Of a stretch of 64,000 nucleotides of DNA, positions 44,139 through 53,510 are shown piece by piece. The number at the start of each line of letters is the position of its first letter. Within the stretch, counting starts at the first letter, position 1. The position numbers and the translations under genes are program-made. Under the pieces are notes generated by a model. That model was not told the DNA's origin. It ran no database searches and was given only the letters and a program-made list of their open reading frames with translations. Source of the stretch: Chromatiaceae bacterium (lineage in GTDB: Bacteria > Pseudomonadota > Gammaproteobacteria > Chromatiales > Chromatiaceae); the NCBI GenBank assembly GCA_024235175.1, contig JACKMX010000006.1, positions 242,372-306,371 of the forward strand, in the 5' to 3' direction.

Positions 44139-44478
44139 ACCAGAGGCCTTGGTTAAAGTAGACTACTAGAGTAATAAACTCTGATCTTTTACGAAAATTT
44201 CACTTATTTTTCAATATTATTATAAAGGATTTGAATATATTTATTTTTTTAATTTTTACGGAGGCTGATTTTTCGCGTTTAACAGCCTTCTAATGCTCCT
44301 GAAATAGTGATCTAATGCTAGCATATTTAGCAGTATTTCAAAGAGTTAGACAGACCTATCGGATCTTCCCCAGCTTGGGATACCATGAAAAGTTGCAGCA
44401 GATATCTTTCTCGAAAGGTTCGGGATAGATGGGTTGGGATATCCTGATTACAACACCAGTAAATCTTCAGGTTAAGAA
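44139..44478. other. AT-rich divergent intergenic region
   Basis: 340 bases without a gene between the ArsR-type gene and envC, strongly AT-rich around 44190-44270. Near the regulator start are two small dyads: AGTAG-A-CTACT (44157-44167) and AGAGT-N5-ACTCT (44168-44182). They are possible operator elements for the regulator. No tRNA or terminator was seen. Confidence 0.55.
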
Positions 44479-45822
44479 TTGACGATAGCAGTGGATAAAT
44501 TGATCGGGTCAGCAGTTGCCTCTCTCCTCCTGTTTCTTTTGTCTCAGAGTGTGGTTGCGGGCGCTGATGAAAAAACGCTTAAGCAGAGCGAACAGCAATT
44601 GCAGCAGATTGAGGGACTCATAGAGACACTGCGCGCCGATCTGAGTGAAAGCGAGGCAGCGCGGAACAAGTTGTTGGCAGAACTGCAGCAGAGCGAACAG
44701 CAGATCGGCTTGAGCGCTAAACGTCTGCACCAGATCGGGGAACAGTTACGCCAAAGGCAGGCGACTCTTGATGATCTTGAGCTGAGATTCGACAGTCGCC
44801 AGGAATCTTTGCAGGCCGAACGACAAGCGTTGAAACTGCAGGTACGGGCCGCATATGCGATGGGCCGTCAGCAGCGGTTAAAAATCCTGCTGAATCAGCA
44901 GGATCCAACCATAGTCAGCCGCCTTATGGTGTATTACGATTATTTCAACAAGGCCAGGCTCACGCAGATGGGGCGTATCCGGCAATCGATGGATGAATTG
45001 CAGCGCGTCAAACTTGAGATCAGTAAAGAGAGATCACAACTTTTGGAGCTGCAATCCAAAGAACTGGCTGAGCGGGAGGAGCAGGAGAGAAACAGGCAAC
45101 AGCGTCAGGATGTTGTTGCATCCCTGAGCCTGGAGCTGCGCGATAAAGGCGAGCGTCTGGCTGCACTGATCAAAGACCAGGAGCAGCTTCAGTCGCTGTT
45201 AAAGCAGTTACGCCTGCAGCAGCTTACTTCACCTTTGGAGCGTACCGAGACACCACCCATCAGTGCGCTAAAAGGAAAATTAAGGTGGCCTGTAAACGGG
45301 CGGATCCTGGCCAGCTTTGGAAGTACAAAGGCGGGAAATCTGAAGTGGGACGGCATGATAATCGCGGCACCGGAAGGTCGGGAAGTGCATGCTATCCACC
45401 GCGGCCGTGTTGCATTCGCCGATTGGCTTAGAGGTTTTGGGCTGCTCATGATCATTGATCATGGTAATGGTTACATGAGCCTCTACGGACATAATCAGAG
45501 TCTTTTCCGGGAGACAGGTGAGTGGGTTGAGGCAGGTGAGCGGGTGGCGTTGGTGGGTAACAGTGGAGGACGCACGGATTCCGGGATTTACTTCGGCATC
45601 CGGATCAATGGTGACCCCGTCAATCCGAAAAAATGGTGTCAGCAGTTAAAGAACCGTAATCAGATTTCTTTTTTCCCAGTTTTGAACAGGGGGATGGGAA
45701 ATCTGTCAAACAGTTCGGGTATTCCGGCTGAATGGGTCTGGATAAGCAGGAAAGGTATCGAGCTCAGGGAGACCGGGTCAAAGGTACAGCAAGTATTTTC
45801 GCGGGTGTTGGATAAGGTATGA
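44479..45822 (+). CDS. envC: EnvC-like murein hydrolase activator
   Basis: 447-aa periplasmic protein. A signal peptide (to about residue 27, VVAGA) is followed by a long coiled coil (residues 35-250, Gln/Glu/Arg rich). A degenerate LytM (M23) domain ends at about residue 390. The zinc-ligand histidines of active M23 enzymes are not all present (KWDGM and LYGHNQ), as in EnvC, which activates amidases at the septum and does not itself cut. About 55 residues follow the normal end PVNPKKWC, which is unusual. Start is TTG with AGG upstream. It overlaps ctpA by 4 bases. Confidence 0.85.
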   Translation: MTIAVDKLIGSAVASLLLFLLSQSVVAGADEKTLKQSEQQLQQIEGLIETLRADLSESEAARNKLLAELQQSEQQIGLSAKRLHQIGEQLRQRQATLDDLELRFDSRQESLQAERQALKLQVRAAYAMGRQQRLKILLNQQDPTIVSRLMVYYDYFNKARLTQMGRIRQSMDELQRVKLEISKERSQLLELQSKELAEREEQERNRQQRQDVVASLSLELRDKGERLAALIKDQEQLQSLLKQLRLQQLTSPLERTETPPISALKGKLRWPVNGRILASFGSTKAGNLKWDGMIIAAPEGREVHAIHRGRVAFADWLRGFGLLMIIDHGNGYMSLYGHNQSLFRETGEWVEAGERVALVGNSGGRTDSGIYFGIRINGDPVNPKKWCQQLKNRNQISFFPVLNRGMGNLSNSSGIPAEWVWISRKGIELRETGSKVQQVFSRVLDKV

Positions 45823-47123
45823 AGCATCGTACGGGATTGGTTTTCAGTTTTGGTCTGGTTTTCGCTCTGGGGGGCGCCCTCGGACCGGGGTTCGGCACTG
45901 CTGCAGAAAAAGAGGCATTGCCGATGCAGGATTTGAGGGCTTTTGCAGAGATTTTCGGCCGTATAAAGCAGGATTATGTGGAGCCTGTCGCCGATCGTGA
46001 GCTACTTGAGCATGCTATCAGGGGAATGCTTTCAGGGCTTGATCCCCACTCTGCGTACCTGAATGCAGACGAATATAAAAGCCTGCAGGTTGGTACCACA
46101 GGAGAGTTTGGCGGCTTGGGCATTGAAGTGGGTCTGGAGGATGGATTTGTCAAGGTGATTGCGCCAATCGACGATACACCTGCACAGCGTGCAGGCGTTC
46201 TGGCCGGTGATCTGATCATTAAACTGGACGACCGCCCGATCAAAGGGGTCAGCCTGGATGAAGCGGTCAAGCTGATGCGTGGCAAAAAGGGTACTTCAAT
46301 AACCTTGACCATAGCACGTGAAGGGGAGAAGAAACCCATCGTAATTACAGTCGTACGGGATGTCATCAGAGTAGCCAGTATAAAGAGCCGTATGCTGGAA
46401 GAGGGATTCGGTTACCTGCGGATATCACACTTTCAGTCCAGAAGCACCCAGGACATGTTGCAACATCTTAGTGAGCTGAAGAGCCAGTCTGGCGGGAAGC
46501 TGCGTGGGTTGGTGTTGGACTTGCGTAATAATCCAGGGGGTATTCTGAATGGAGCCGTAGCCGTCAGCGATGCGTTTCTGACCGAAGGCATCATTGTTTA
46601 CACTCAGGGCCGTGACGCCGAATCACGACTTGATTTTACCGCTGCACCGGACGATGTTTTGGAAGGAAGCCCAATTGTGGTGCTGGTGAACGGTGGATCG
46701 GCCTCGGCTTCGGAGATTGTTGCCGGCGCACTGCAGGACCACAAACGGGCAGTCATCATGGGAACACGGACCTTTGGCAAAGGATCGGTACAAACCATTG
46801 TTCCGGTGAATGGTCACTCGGCAGTTAAATTGACCACCGCCCGCTACTTCACCCCTTTGGGCCGCTCGATTCAGGCAGAGGGGATCACCCCTGATATCCA
46901 GCTTCCCGATGCCAAGGTTACTTCGGTAAAGAAACCGGACCTGACACAGGTAAAAGAGTCAGACTTAGGGGGACACCTGGTGAACGAAAATCAGGATGAG
47001 AATGTGAAACAGAAAGAGGGAGAAAAGAAGGATTCGGAGATATCTCTGGCGGAGTCCGACTACCAACTCAGCGAGGCATTAAATTTATTGAAAGCATTGT
47101 TTATTTTGGATAAAAAAGGATAG
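45819..47123 (+). CDS. ctpA: C-terminal processing peptidase CtpA (S41)
   Basis: 434-aa S41 peptidase. A signal peptide (residues 1-28) precedes a PDZ domain (about residues 95-170) and the peptidase core. Catalytic Ser lies in GGSASASEIVAGAL and Lys in GTRTFGKGSVQT. It degrades or trims periplasmic proteins, commonly peptidoglycan hydrolases. It overlaps envC by 4 bases and the next gene by 1 base, forming an envelope operon. A charged tail rich in Glu and Lys ends the protein. Confidence 0.94.
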   Translation: MKHRTGLVFSFGLVFALGGALGPGFGTAAEKEALPMQDLRAFAEIFGRIKQDYVEPVADRELLEHAIRGMLSGLDPHSAYLNADEYKSLQVGTTGEFGGLGIEVGLEDGFVKVIAPIDDTPAQRAGVLAGDLIIKLDDRPIKGVSLDEAVKLMRGKKGTSITLTIAREGEKKPIVITVVRDVIRVASIKSRMLEEGFGYLRISHFQSRSTQDMLQHLSELKSQSGGKLRGLVLDLRNNPGGILNGAVAVSDAFLTEGIIVYTQGRDAESRLDFTAAPDDVLEGSPIVVLVNGGSASASEIVAGALQDHKRAVIMGTRTFGKGSVQTIVPVNGHSAVKLTTARYFTPLGRSIQAEGITPDIQLPDAKVTSVKKPDLTQVKESDLGGHLVNENQDENVKQKEGEKKDSEISLAESDYQLSEALNLLKALFILDKKG

Positions 47124-47929
47124 TGAGTACTAACCTTAGTTGCTTTTTTCTGCTCACTGTCCTGCTGCAGTCCGGTGCACTGCATGCTGAGGCGGAGCCG
47201 GCAATAACCATTATCATCGATGATATGGGCTATCAGGAGGAGCAGGGAGTGGCGGCGCTGGAGCTGAAGGGTGCGGTCACCTACGCCTTCTTACCGCACA
47301 CTCCTTATGCCGCGAAGCTGGCAGAAAAAGCACATGGCCTGGGCAAGGAGGTGATGCTGCACCTGCCTATGGATGCTTATGAGGGGAATGCGCTTGGACC
47401 GGGCGCGCTGACTCTGCATATGACAGAGACTCAATTCAAGCAGACATTGTCGGACAATCTGGATGCGGTACCCCATGTTTCTGGGCTCAATAACCACATG
47501 GGCAGCCTGTTGACACAACATCCGGGCGCCATGGGCTGGATGATGAAGGCGCTGATCGAAGAACGACCTGGACTCTACTTTGTCGACAGTCGTACTACCC
47601 ACCACACAGTGGCGCAGCAGATTGCTTTGGAGTACAGCGTTCCAAATACCCGGCGTGATGTTTTTCTGGATAATGCGGCTTCGGAAGATGCCATCGAAGG
47701 TCAGTTCATGCTGTTGCTTGAACTCGCCAGGCAAAAGGGTTCTGCGGTTGGCATAGGTCACCCCTACCCGCAAACGATACAGGTTCTGCAACGCCTTCTG
47801 AATAGTCTGGAAAGCGAAAATATCCGGCTGATCAGCGCCTCGGCGATGATCGAACTGCAACAGAGGAGAAACTCATGGCAAGAACCCTCGTCCCCCTTGC
47901 TCAAGGTTGCGAAGAGCTCGAAGCAATAA
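47123..47929 (+). CDS. divergent polysaccharide deacetylase (YibQ-like)
   Basis: 268-aa exported protein of the divergent polysaccharide deacetylase family (DUF610), with signal peptide to about residue 24. Motifs: TIIIDDMGYQ, LPHTPYA, LNNHMGSLLTQ, and GIGHPYPQT. The catalytic metal site of true NodB enzymes is altered, so activity is not certain. The start is a GTG overlapping the ctpA stop by one base. Order envC-ctpA-yibQ is conserved in gammaproteobacteria; gpmI, often first, is missing here. Its last 55 bases overlap the next gene. Confidence 0.88.
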   Translation: MSTNLSCFFLLTVLLQSGALHAEAEPAITIIIDDMGYQEEQGVAALELKGAVTYAFLPHTPYAAKLAEKAHGLGKEVMLHLPMDAYEGNALGPGALTLHMTETQFKQTLSDNLDAVPHVSGLNNHMGSLLTQHPGAMGWMMKALIEERPGLYFVDSRTTHHTVAQQIALEYSVPNTRRDVFLDNAASEDAIEGQFMLLLELARQKGSAVGIGHPYPQTIQVLQRLLNSLESENIRLISASAMIELQQRRNSWQEPSSPLLKVAKSSKQ

Positions 47930-48423
47930 CCGTAATCGATCTGCTCCGGCGGGCCGGAGTGGAGGTGGTGAGCGCCGGTCTGGACGCACAACCGGTCAAA
48001 GCCAGTAGAGGCGTTGTACTGATTCCGGACACCACGCTGGATGAAGTGATGTCGGACTCCTTTGACATGATCGTTCTGCCAGGCGGTCTGCCTGGTGCGG
48101 ACAATCTGAATCGGGACCCCAGGATTCATGCTTTGTTGGAGAAATTGAACCGCAACGGAAAGTATACTGCAGCCATTTGTGCTGCACCGAAAGTATTGGC
48201 CAGTGCAGGCCTGTTGGATGGGCGCAGGGCGACCGGCTATCCTGGCGTGCTTGAAAAAACGGGACAAGACGGAATTGCTATCGATTCGGGCGCCGTGGTC
48301 AGAGACGGTAACGTTATCACCTCCAGAGGACCTGGTACGGCCATGGATTTCGCACTGGAGTTGATCGAACTGCTGGCGGGGGGCGCCAAGCGCCGTGAAG
48401 TGGAGAAAGCGTTGGTGCGTTAG
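47875..48423 (+). CDS. yajL: DJ-1/PfpI family protein (YajL-like)
   Basis: 182-aa DJ-1 family protein. The nucleophile elbow Cys102 is in AAICAAPKVL. Glu14 in the GCEELEA motif is the conserved partner residue. Members are reported as covalent chaperones or deglycases for oxidised or glycated proteins; the exact role is disputed. A strong ribosome site GAGGAG lies 6 bases upstream of the ATG, inside the end of the previous gene, so translation starts within that gene. Confidence 0.9.
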   Translation: MARTLVPLAQGCEELEAITVIDLLRRAGVEVVSAGLDAQPVKASRGVVLIPDTTLDEVMSDSFDMIVLPGGLPGADNLNRDPRIHALLEKLNRNGKYTAAICAAPKVLASAGLLDGRRATGYPGVLEKTGQDGIAIDSGAVVRDGNVITSRGPGTAMDFALELIELLAGGAKRREVEKALVR

Positions 48424-48473
48424 GCTCAAGTCAAGTTCGATTGAATCTCTGCTGTGCGAGGCTTTTTCAGGCG

Positions 48474-50129
48474 TTAAGTGCGCAGCCAACTATGAATCAA
48501 CAATAAACCACCGGCTGAACTGAGACCGATCCCGGCTCCGGTAACCACCGATGCCGGTAATAATATGCTGGGCCCGAGAGTCAGCAGCAAGGCACCGGAG
48601 ATCAGCATGGAGCCGCCGCTCAGCGCAGCAATGGTGTTGCGGGTGCTCTCCTTCAACTCTTTACGCAACAGCCCCAACTCTTCAGACTTCCAGTTCAATT
48701 CAAGCCGATGCTCTGCGGCATCGTTCAGCACTTTATGCAGCAGCAGCGGCATGTCCGCCGCATGTTCTGCCATTTTCGGAAGATTCTTCCGCAGTTTGCG
48801 GGAGAACGCCTTTGGGCCGACCTGCTCTTCCATCCAGCGTTCTAGGAACGGCTTTGCGGTGGTCCAGAGATCGAGTTCCGGGTAGAGCTGACGACCAAGT
48901 CCCTCGATGTACAGCAGCGTCTTCTGCAGCAGCACAAGCTGGGGTTGGATCTCCATGTGAAAGCGGCGCGCAGTCTGGAACAGATGGACCAGAAAATGAC
49001 CAAAAGAGATCTCGCTAAGCGGTTTGTTGAAGATGGGCTCGCATACCGACCTTATCGCAGACTCGAATTCATCAACCCGGGTATTTCTCGGCACCCAGCC
49101 CGACTCCACGTGAAGCTCCGCGACGCGGTAGTAGTCCCGGTTAAAAAAAGCGAGCAGGTTCTCCGCAAGATAACGTTGGTCGGCTTGTGTGAGAGAGCCG
49201 ACGATGCCGAAATCAACGGCAATGTAACGCCCGCTGGGTTCAACGAAAATATTGCCTGGATGCATGTCGGCATGGAAAAAGTTATCCCTGAATACCTGGG
49301 TGAAAAAGATCTCCACTCCCTGTTCCCCGAGTTGACGCATGCTGATCCCCTGGGCTTTCAGTGAATCGATATCACCAACCGGTGTGCCCGAAATTCTCTC
49401 CATGACAAGTACGTTTTTGCGGGTAAGGTCCCAGAAAATTTCCGGTACATAAAGCAGATCGCTGCCTTCCCAGTTGCGATGCAGCTGCGCGGCATTTGCG
49501 GCCTCACGCTGCAGGTCAAGTTCGTCAAGAATAGTCTTTTTGTAATCTTCCACTACCTCAAGTGGGCGCAGACGACGCGCCTCCTGCCAATAACGGTTGG
49601 CCAGTCCGGCAATCAGATAGAGCAATCCGACATCGCGCCGGATTATCTTTTCAATGCCGGGGCGGAGTACTTTGACTACGACTTTTCTGCCATTTTTTAG
49701 ACGCGCGGTATGCACCTGGGCGATGGAGGCGGAGGCCAGAGGGGTTTCGTCGAATTCGTCCAACACCTCCTCTATCGGCCGGCCGAACGCCTGTTCGACA
49801 ATCTGTCTGGCCTGGACGCCGGGGAAAGGGGGTACAGCGTCCTGAAGCTTGGCCAGCTCGATACCGATCTGCTCGGGTACCAGGTCCCGGCGGGTTGAGA
49901 GAATCTGTCCGAATTTGATGAATATGGGCCCAAGCTCTTCCAGCGAACGGCGGATACGAACTGGATATGCAGGAAGTTTTTTGCGACGCATCCAATACCA
50001 GGGGGAGAGATATAGGATGAATCGCAAAGGGCGGAAAATGTGCAGAGCCAGAATCACCTCGTCGAGCCCGTTCTGCAGCAGGATCCAGTTGATATGAAGC
50101 AGCCTGAGTGCCTCCGAGGGGCGTATCAT
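48474..50129 (-). CDS. ubiB: ubiquinone biosynthesis protein UbiB
   Basis: UbiB (551 aa), an ABC1/ADCK-like atypical kinase needed for ubiquinone synthesis. The Ala-rich motif ASASIAQVHTARLKNG and the signature HADMHPGNIFVEPSGRYIAVDFGIVG are visible. The last about 40 residues form two C-terminal membrane segments. It overlaps ubiJ by 4 bases; with ubiE it forms the ubiE-ubiJ-ubiB operon. Length matches the E. coli protein (546). Confidence 0.95.
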   Translation of the reverse strand: MIRPSEALRLLHINWILLQNGLDEVILALHIFRPLRFILYLSPWYWMRRKKLPAYPVRIRRSLEELGPIFIKFGQILSTRRDLVPEQIGIELAKLQDAVPPFPGVQARQIVEQAFGRPIEEVLDEFDETPLASASIAQVHTARLKNGRKVVVKVLRPGIEKIIRRDVGLLYLIAGLANRYWQEARRLRPLEVVEDYKKTILDELDLQREAANAAQLHRNWEGSDLLYVPEIFWDLTRKNVLVMERISGTPVGDIDSLKAQGISMRQLGEQGVEIFFTQVFRDNFFHADMHPGNIFVEPSGRYIAVDFGIVGSLTQADQRYLAENLLAFFNRDYYRVAELHVESGWVPRNTRVDEFESAIRSVCEPIFNKPLSEISFGHFLVHLFQTARRFHMEIQPQLVLLQKTLLYIEGLGRQLYPELDLWTTAKPFLERWMEEQVGPKAFSRKLRKNLPKMAEHAADMPLLLHKVLNDAAEHRLELNWKSEELGLLRKELKESTRNTIAALSGGSMLISGALLLTLGPSILLPASVVTGAGIGLSSAGGLLLIHSWLRT

Positions 50130-50746
50130 TGCACTTCCGCTTGCCGCTTCTGCAGCAGGGAGATACGAACCTGCAAGCGTTCAACATCATCGCGCAGGGT
50201 ATCGACACCGCCAACAAAATGCTCGATCTCCAGGCGGCCCGGTAGCAGGTGCAGCTCCTCCTGCAGGTACTCCTGAACATCCAGGTACAGGGTGGCAACG
50301 GAATTTGTACCCCATTCTTGGGCAGTGCGAAATAGATTACCTATTCTGTGCGCGATCAGGTCGCCGGTGAAACGCGAGAGCTGTTCTTCCCAGTCGATAT
50401 TCATCGAACCCAGTATCCTGCTCAACTGGTGCGCCAATTCGCTGTCGCCGCTGATCTCCACTTCGCCGGAGAAGAGCTGATCGGAGTTGGAATCGCGGTT
50501 ACTCATTCTCGCCAGTGCCGAAGGCGTACCGCTGATGCAACAGTCTGGTGCGCCCTCGAAAATCTCCAGTACCTGCATTTTGCCAGGCCCGGGTATGAGA
50601 TAAACGGTCCGGCCCAGGCCAAGTATTTCAAAGGCGATAACCTTCCCATACAGTTTTTCCATCTGCTTTCGGGCGCCGGTGTCCAGGTCAAGATAGCTGT
50701 TCAGCGCTGCTTCCAGCACGGCATAGGCAAGTGCCGACAAGCTCAT
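50126..50746 (-). CDS. ubiJ: ubiquinone biosynthesis accessory factor UbiJ
   Basis: SCP2-type lipid-binding protein (206 aa) that scaffolds the Ubi complex and binds the prenyl intermediates. The start MSLSALAYAVLEAALNSYL aligns with the E. coli N-terminus; the longer open frame overlaps ubiE and is not used. The SCP2 domain spans about residues 20-125, followed by a C-terminal coiled coil (HLLPGRLEIEHFVGGVDTLR). It lies between ubiE and ubiB. Confidence 0.9.
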   Translation of the reverse strand: MSLSALAYAVLEAALNSYLDLDTGARKQMEKLYGKVIAFEILGLGRTVYLIPGPGKMQVLEIFEGAPDCCISGTPSALARMSNRDSNSDQLFSGEVEISGDSELAHQLSRILGSMNIDWEEQLSRFTGDLIAHRIGNLFRTAQEWGTNSVATLYLDVQEYLQEELHLLPGRLEIEHFVGGVDTLRDDVERLQVRISLLQKRQAEVQ

Positions 50747-50789
50747 GATTTCTGCCAATTCATGATTGATCTTTTCTGCTTTATCTGTA

Positions 50790-51539
50790 TCAAAGCTTGA
50801 AGCCCCGGTGGATGGCGACAACACCTCCCGTCATATTGTGGAAGTCACACTGCTCCAGTCCGGCCTCTTCCATCATCTCTTTCAGACGCTCCTGGTTCGG
50901 GTGCATTCGGATCGACTCCGCAAGGTAACGGTAACTCTGTTCATCATTAACCACCATCCTGCCCAACAGCGGTAACAGCTTGAACGAGTAGAGGTCATAG
51001 ACAGCTTTGAGCGGCTTACTCAACGGCTCGGAAAACTCCAAGATCAGTACCCGACCTCCCGGCTTGAGTGCATTGTACATGGCTGTCAGAGCTTTCTGTT
51101 TGTCGGTTACGTTACGCAGACCGAAGCCAATTGTGATGCAGTCGAAACTGTTGTCGGCAAAGGGAATCTGTTCGGCATTGATCTGGGCGTAAGTCAGATT
51201 TCCAACCAGACCCTGATCTGCCATCCTCAATCTTCCCTGTGTCAGCATTGCAGCGTTAATGTCCGACATCACTACCATTCCCTCGGGCCCGGTCAGTCCG
51301 GCAAAACGGGCTGCCAGATCGCCGGTACCCGACGCCAGATCCAGTATGCGCTGACCGGGACGGACACCGGCCAGTTCCACGGCAAAACGTTTCCACAAGC
51401 GGTGTATACCCAAGGACATCAGATCGTTCATCAGGTCGTAGCGGGTGGCCACCGAGTCAAACACGGCGCGTACCCTCTTTGCTTTTTCGCTGACCTTTAC
51501 CTGTTCGTATCCAAAATGGGTTGTGTTCTCTTTGTTCAT
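50790..51539 (-). CDS. ubiE: ubiquinone/menaquinone C-methyltransferase UbiE
   Basis: UbiE (249 aa) is the SAM-dependent C-methyltransferase for ubiquinone and demethylmenaquinone. The SAM motif DLASGTGDLAARFAG is near residues 65-80, and GLRNVTDKQKAL and LEFSEPLSKP follow. The C-terminus has the MTGGVVAIHRGFKL end typical of the family. It is the first gene of ubiE-ubiJ-ubiB. Confidence 0.96.
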   Translation of the reverse strand: MNKENTTHFGYEQVKVSEKAKRVRAVFDSVATRYDLMNDLMSLGIHRLWKRFAVELAGVRPGQRILDLASGTGDLAARFAGLTGPEGMVVMSDINAAMLTQGRLRMADQGLVGNLTYAQINAEQIPFADNSFDCITIGFGLRNVTDKQKALTAMYNALKPGGRVLILEFSEPLSKPLKAVYDLYSFKLLPLLGRMVVNDEQSYRYLAESIRMHPNQERLKEMMEEAGLEQCDFHNMTGGVVAIHRGFKL

Positions 51540-51749
51540 GCCACCCTGCCTATGAATGGGGCCTGGGAAAATCAGTGAAACAGATTAACCCAGTACGTGT
51601 TGATATTTAAGTTCAATTTAATCTGTTCGTACGGGAAATCATCTCGGGCATGGATGCCGGGGATGAGAAAACGGAACGGAGAGCCGGCCTGGAAAATCCA
51701 GCAGGTAGAACGATTGGCCCCGAATCTGAAGAAGAGTATCCGCAGGCGA

Positions 51750-52115
51750 TCAGTTGGAGCCTTTATGTTTGTGGCCGGCGGCTTCCAGTCGCTCAAGGTA
51801 CGCCTGCCACTTCTGCTGGTGGTTGACACCCAGATCGTAAAGCGTGTCCCAGGAGTAGATTCCGGTGTTGTGGCCGTCATCGAAATGCAGGCAGACCGCA
51901 TAGTTGCCAACCGGGTCGATGCGTTCGATGTTCACCTGCTCTTTATCCAGCTGCAGAACTTCCTGCCCCGGTCCGTGGCCCTGAACTTCGGCCGAGGGCG
52001 AATAGACTCGCAGATATTCGCAGGGCAGGTTGAAATGTGAGCCGTCTTCAAAAGTCAGCTCCAGGATGCGGGACTGACGGTGCAGGTTGAGCTCTGTGGG
52101 CAGGTGCTTTGGCAT
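51750..52115 (-). CDS. DUF971 protein
   Basis: 121-aa protein related to the N-terminal domain of gamma-butyrobetaine hydroxylase (DUF971). The pattern LHRQSRILELTFEDGSHFNLPCEYLRVYSPSAEV, shown here as ILELTFEDGSHFNLPCEYL, is diagnostic. Another family element is FDDGHNTGIYSWDTLYDLG. Function is unknown; members are often linked to ubiE/hslUV in gammaproteobacteria. It is 42 bases downstream of hslU on the same strand. The 210 bases after it contain no recognised gene. Confidence 0.9.
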   Translation of the reverse strand: MPKHLPTELNLHRQSRILELTFEDGSHFNLPCEYLRVYSPSAEVQGHGPGQEVLQLDKEQVNIERIDPVGNYAVCLHFDDGHNTGIYSWDTLYDLGVNHQQKWQAYLERLEAAGHKHKGSN

Positions 52116-52157
52116 TATCTGTTGTTCCTGTTGTTTAAACTGCGGTGGTGCCAGGCG

Positions 52158-53498
52158 TTAAAGAATGAACCGGCTCAGGTCTTCGTTCGACGCAAGCTCT
52201 TTGAGGTTGTTGTCAACGTAATCCGCATCGATGGTGACCGTGGAACCGGGCACTTCCGTGGCAGTAAACGAAATACTCTCCAGCAGCCGCTCCATGACCG
52301 TGTGCAGGCGCCTTGCACCGATGTTCTCGGTACTTTCATTCACCTGCCATGCTAGCTCGGCGATGCGCCGAATGCCGTCATCGGTAAATGTCAGGTTGAC
52401 ATTTTCGGTTTTCATCAGCGCTTTGTACTGATCGGTAAGCGAAGCGTCCGGTTCGGTCAGAATGCGCACAAAATCCTCGCTTGTAAGCGCAGCGAGCTCA
52501 ACCCGGATTGGCAGGCGTCCCTGGAGCTCTGGTATAAGGTCGGATGGTTTTGCCAGGTGGAAAGCGCCGGATGCAATGAACAGGATGTGATCGGTTTTCA
52601 CGGTGCCCTGTTTGGTGGAGACTGTGCAGCCCTCGACCAGGGGCAGGAGGTCACGCTGGACCCCTTCGCGCGATACGTCGGGTCCACCGTATTCGGAGCG
52701 GCGTGCCACCTTGTCCAGCTCGTCGAGAAAAACGATGCCGTTCTGTTCCACCATCTCCAGTGCACGCAGTTTCAGGTCTTCGTCGTTGACTCGCTTTGCG
52801 GCCTCTTCATCCTGCAGGATCTTCAGGGCATCTTTGACCTTGAGTTTGCGCTTGCGCGTGCGGCCGCCGCCAATGTTCTGAAACAGGCCCTGCAGCTGAC
52901 TGGTCATCTCCTCCATGCCTGGCGGTGCCATGATCTCCACACCCAGCGGGCTGCTGCTCACCTCGATCTCGACCTCCTTATCGTCCATCTCTCTATTGCG
53001 GATTTTCACCCGGAATTTGTTGCGGGTGTCGGAGTCGCTGCGCGCTGCGCGGTCGCTTTCGGTCTCCCAGCTGTTTCTCTGAGGACCAGGCAGGAGTGCA
53101 TCCAACACCCGCTCTTCGGCGGCATCGGCAGCCTTGTCCCGGACCTTGTCCATCTCCTGTTCGCGCACCATTTTCATGGCCGAGTCGGCGAGGTCGCGGA
53201 TAATCGACTCAACGTCACGACCGACATAGCCGACTTCGGTAAATTTTGTCGCCTCTATCTTGATGAAAGGGGCGTTTGCCAGCTTCGCCAGCCGGCGTGC
53301 GATTTCGGTCTTTCCCACTCCGGTTGGACCGATCATCAGAATGTTTTTCGGTGTAATCTCATTGCGCAGCTCATCGGGCACCTGGCTGCGTCGCCAGCGA
53401 TTGCGCAATGCGATGGCAACAGACCGCTTGGCAGCGTCCTGTCCGATGATATGTTTGTCCAGTTCGCAGACGATCTCTTGAGGTGTAAGTTCAGGCAT
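52158..53498 (-). CDS. hslU: HslU ATPase of the HslVU protease
   Basis: AAA+ unfoldase (446 aa) that feeds proteins to HslV. Walker A is GPTGVGKTE (residues about 54-62). Walker B and sensor are IVFLDELDKVA and GRLPIRVEL. The I domain (about 110-245) is rich in charged residues. The C-terminal DLSRFIL tail fits the HslV-docking motif. It is 12 bases after hslV. Confidence 0.97.
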   Translation of the reverse strand: MPELTPQEIVCELDKHIIGQDAAKRSVAIALRNRWRRSQVPDELRNEITPKNILMIGPTGVGKTEIARRLAKLANAPFIKIEATKFTEVGYVGRDVESIIRDLADSAMKMVREQEMDKVRDKAADAAEERVLDALLPGPQRNSWETESDRAARSDSDTRNKFRVKIRNREMDDKEVEIEVSSSPLGVEIMAPPGMEEMTSQLQGLFQNIGGGRTRKRKLKVKDALKILQDEEAAKRVNDEDLKLRALEMVEQNGIVFLDELDKVARRSEYGGPDVSREGVQRDLLPLVEGCTVSTKQGTVKTDHILFIASGAFHLAKPSDLIPELQGRLPIRVELAALTSEDFVRILTEPDASLTDQYKALMKTENVNLTFTDDGIRRIAELAWQVNESTENIGARRLHTVMERLLESISFTATEVPGSTVTIDADYVDNNLKELASNEDLSRFIL

Positions 53499-53510
53499 GG
53501 CAGATGACGC

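Noticed and set aside
25113..47135. AGTACTAAC recurring at 25118, 26440 and 47126
   Set aside because: Short matches of this length are expected by chance in 64 kb, and the contexts differ (two intergenic, one at a gene junction).
49105..49120. CCACGTGAAG inside ubiB resembled parS
   Set aside because: At least three mismatches to the consensus, so not a credible ParB site.
51572..51910. 112-codon minus-strand frame between ubiE and the DUF971 gene
   Set aside because: Overlaps the DUF971 gene in another frame, and no family signature was seen.
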